Shown: positions 57,893-60,197 of the stretch, one piece after another
Position numbering within the stretch: position 1 is the stretch's first letter
How the letters are laid out: each line of letters starts with the position of its first letter
Source: Chromera velia
Lineage: Eukaryota > Sar > Chromeraceae
Length of the DNA stretch: 60,197 nucleotides
NCBI GenBank assembly: GCA_018398765.1
Contig: JAHBMJ010001901.1
Location: 1 to 60,197 of the forward strand
Reading direction: 5' to 3'
Position numbers and translations under genes: made by a program
The notes under the pieces: generated by a model
The model's database searches: none
What the model saw: only the letters and a program-made list of their open reading frames with translations
Told to the model about the DNA's origin: nothing

Positions 57893-59488
57893 GGGGTGGT
57901 CTTCTTTTCTTATGTGTGCGTGTTTCTTCTCACACTGCCTTGTCTCTTCCACTCTCTCTTCCATTCTGTCTTCCCTCCCTTCATTTCACTTCTCTCTCAT
58001 AGATCCTTCCCCCACATGTACCGCAACTGACCCCAGCCCACTTCGCGCCCCCCCGATCTACAGGATGTATTTTAGACAAGGTCGGGCAGGCACACAGACA
58101 GGAAGGCAGACAGACAGAAAGAAAGAAAGATAGGCAAACAAACGTGGAAGAAAACAGAGAAAGAAAGAGAGGGAGAAAAGCAAGAGGGATCTGACAGGCA
58201 GACAAACAGAGAGCCGGGTACGTAGAGGATCGAGAGAGGGCGGGAGAGTGATAAAGGGCACAAAGGAATCAGGAATTCTTGGCGTTTATGCTAGTTCTAT
58301 AATAGTACTTGGATGACTGGCTTGTTACTACCGTTTAAAGAGAGTATACGTGTACTCCCTTGAAAAGCAGACATCCGAGCGGCGCGAATGCTACTGCAGA
58401 CGATGAAACGCGTATTAGTACACTTATACACCCGTATGCAATGACGTTTTCAAATATATAAACCTATTTCTACAAGTATCAGTGTATTTAGAGCTATGTA
58501 TATAGGCAGTAAGCGTAGCACGAGATACTTCAAATTAAAGTAATTTAAATATGTGTAAAAATGTGTTTGTGTTTCAGTATTTCAAGTTGATTGATATAAC
58601 TGTATTAACTGGTACGTGATTTCAGTCTTTTGAAGAGATTTTAGAGTAAAAGCTGCAGCCAACACATCATTACACATGCAGCTTCAATGATATACATGAA
58701 GAAGAATCATTAGAAGAATCAAAATGATTGAAATTTCAAATTAATATCATCAAATAATATGAGAAGACAACTGACCCCTTTCGATCTCCTGCGACAGGCA
58801 AACGACCTTCAACCCTAGCATTCAGCCAACACTAGCCAGCACTCCCTGCCTCCGTCGGCTCCGGCCATGACTTGGTGACCGCTTTTGCAGGGATGTAAAG
58901 GCAGAGAATGTATGCATAGAACATCTGCAAACTAGTTTGTCCTAGTTTGCAAACACAGAGCGAGCACGCCCTCCGGCCCTAGGCTCCGGGGCCCGGTTTT
59001 GAGCGTGCAGCGAGCGAAGCGAGCGGCTCTGGACTGTCTGCATACATGGCGTCTCCACGGCGTCTCCGTAAAAATAGGAAGCATATGGAAGCATCAGAAA
59101 GCCCCCGAGCAAGCACAAGCGAGTGTTCGCGCTTTGGCACACGTGGCTAGGCATTCTTTCAAACTCTTTCACCACACGCTACAGGAAAGCCGTAAGCTTC
59201 GAACATTCCTTTGACCGTCACCGATTTGCTTGCGGCAGCGTCTCATTGCCACCTGTTTCAGTCTCTTCTTTTCCAGATTTCCCCCGGGCCCCCTCTTCGG
59301 TAGTCCGCCTGCTTGTGCCCTCCCTTTCTAAAGGTGACGTCGAATACGGCTGTCCAAAGAGCAGAAACTCAGGTAGATTGCAATGGCGTGTGGCATCATA
59401 CTTAGGCACAGGAATCTCTGAGTCTCCGTAAAATGTTTTGTCCCCTTTCCCTCTTTTGCATGCAGCAGGGCAGCTGTCCTAGGATCCG
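57893..59488. other. Intergenic region
   Basis: CT-rich and GACAGGCA-rich sequence (57893-58260) is followed by an AT-rich stretch (58270-58760), then GC-rich sequence with inverted TTTGCAAACTAG copies near 58925-58955 and a repeated GGCGTCTCC (59048-59066). No gene was recognised. The final 400 bases presumably hold the promoter of the next gene. Confidence 0.4.
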
Positions 59489-60197
59489 ATGACCAGCAGG
59501 GCTCTACAACCGTCGGAAGAGGCGACGGTCTGCATCCTTGTGAAGAGGCCTTGCGAGGTCGGTGGACTTTCCTTTCTTCTCTCCCCCTGCCTTTCCTATT
59601 GCGCCGAGATGGACGTCTCTCACATCTCTTCTGCCATTTTTCTCGTGCAGCCGGAGCGGCTTTCGAATGTGACATCAAACCGCGAGGGCTATGGAATGGC
59701 CTGGTTCATCCTTTCGGCCATCAAAAAGGTGCGTGGAGGGTGGCTGCGTGCCTGGTTTTGAAACTGAAAGATGTGCATGCAGGTCCGTTAAGTTCGAGAC
59801 CGCCGTTGCGCGCCTTTTCGGTACTCAGAAAAGCGCTTTGTACGTTAATCAGCCTTCCAAGTTGACGTTATTGCTTCAATAGAGCCATCATAAATCTATG
59901 GGTCCACGCTTTCCGTCAAATGTTTTCTCTCTTCTGATGTGCGCCTGCTGCTCAAAATTCTGCCTGGCATCCGCGTTTGGTAAATTTGTCGCTGGCGGCT
60001 TTGCTTCTTTTTTGTCTTTACCTTGCTTGCTTCCATCGCTTCTCAAAATGAATCTGCTACGCATTGAAGGTTGAAAGCGTTTATGGCTGTTGAATGGCAT
60101 TTTCAACTCGTTTTCAGCGACTCGCTTTGCTTGGGGCGGATTCCTCTCTGCATCCGTCCACTCTTTCCCCCTTCTCCTTCCCGTTGCCCTGCCCCCG
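59489..60197 (+). CDS. 5' exons of an unidentified gene, cut by the window end
   Basis: ATG at 59489 opens a 69-base exon (59489-59557; MTSRALQPSEEATVCILVKR) ending at GTCGGT. It joins in phase to 59651-59728 (LSNVTSNREGYGMAWFILSA), ending at GTGCGT, and then to a probable exon from 60118 (LALLGADSSLHPSTLS), open to the end. An alternative acceptor at about 59783 would stop after two codons. No family recognised. The intron style matches the other host genes. Confidence 0.45.

Overview
The window is nuclear DNA from a eukaryote with intron-dense genes. Introns are GT-AG, have CT-rich 3' ends and usually finish in TGCAG or CATGCAG. Coding exons are GC-rich and TC/TG/GA microsatellites are common. 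Large transposons and a sized N gap show it is a scaffold from a repeat-rich draft genome. Intron style, frequent GCATGC palindromes and gene content suggest an alveolate alga of the chromerid type (Chromera-like). That placement is an inference, because no marker gene fixes the taxon.

Layout: (1) 189-6570, plus strand: an RluA-family RNA pseudouridine synthase, 5' end not resolved. (2) 6571-8880: convergent intergenic DNA with an AT-rich island. (3) 8881-20789, minus strand: a 23-exon gene for a coiled-coil protein of about 1,678 aa. Every exon phase joins, but the family is not recognised. (4) 20790-21486: a divergent promoter region rich in GCATGC. (5) 21487-24733, plus strand: a 6-exon SFSWAP (suppressor of white-apricot) splicing-regulator homologue of about 402 aa. 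(6) 24734-32895: repeat-rich DNA with a 1.8 kb inverted-repeat transposon carrying a 12-bp target duplication, AT-rich tracts, and a broken coding relic that includes a NAC-alpha/UBA-like segment. (7) 32896-43660: a decayed Ty1/copia LTR retrotransposon with 459/449-bp LTRs. Its pol is split by a 3.4 kb inverted-repeat element holding a 35-bp minisatellite and a near-perfect hairpin. It also contains an 1,151-bp duplication that meets at a single N and is probably an assembly artefact. (8) 44183-57892, plus strand: a 21- or 22-exon homologue of LRRC9 of about 2,390 aa. (9) 57893-59488: intergenic. (10) 59489 to the window end: the first exons of a further plus-strand gene.

The host genes do not form a pathway. 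They are an RNA-modification enzyme, a splicing regulator, and two large structural proteins (coiled-coil and LRR). What links them is splicing style: 28 of 60 modelled 5' splice sites in the four main genes have C at intron position +3 (mostly GTCAGT/GTCAGC), and 34 of 42 acceptors in the two largest genes end in TGCAG. Exon models were built by hand from splice signals and reading-frame phase. No database search was possible.
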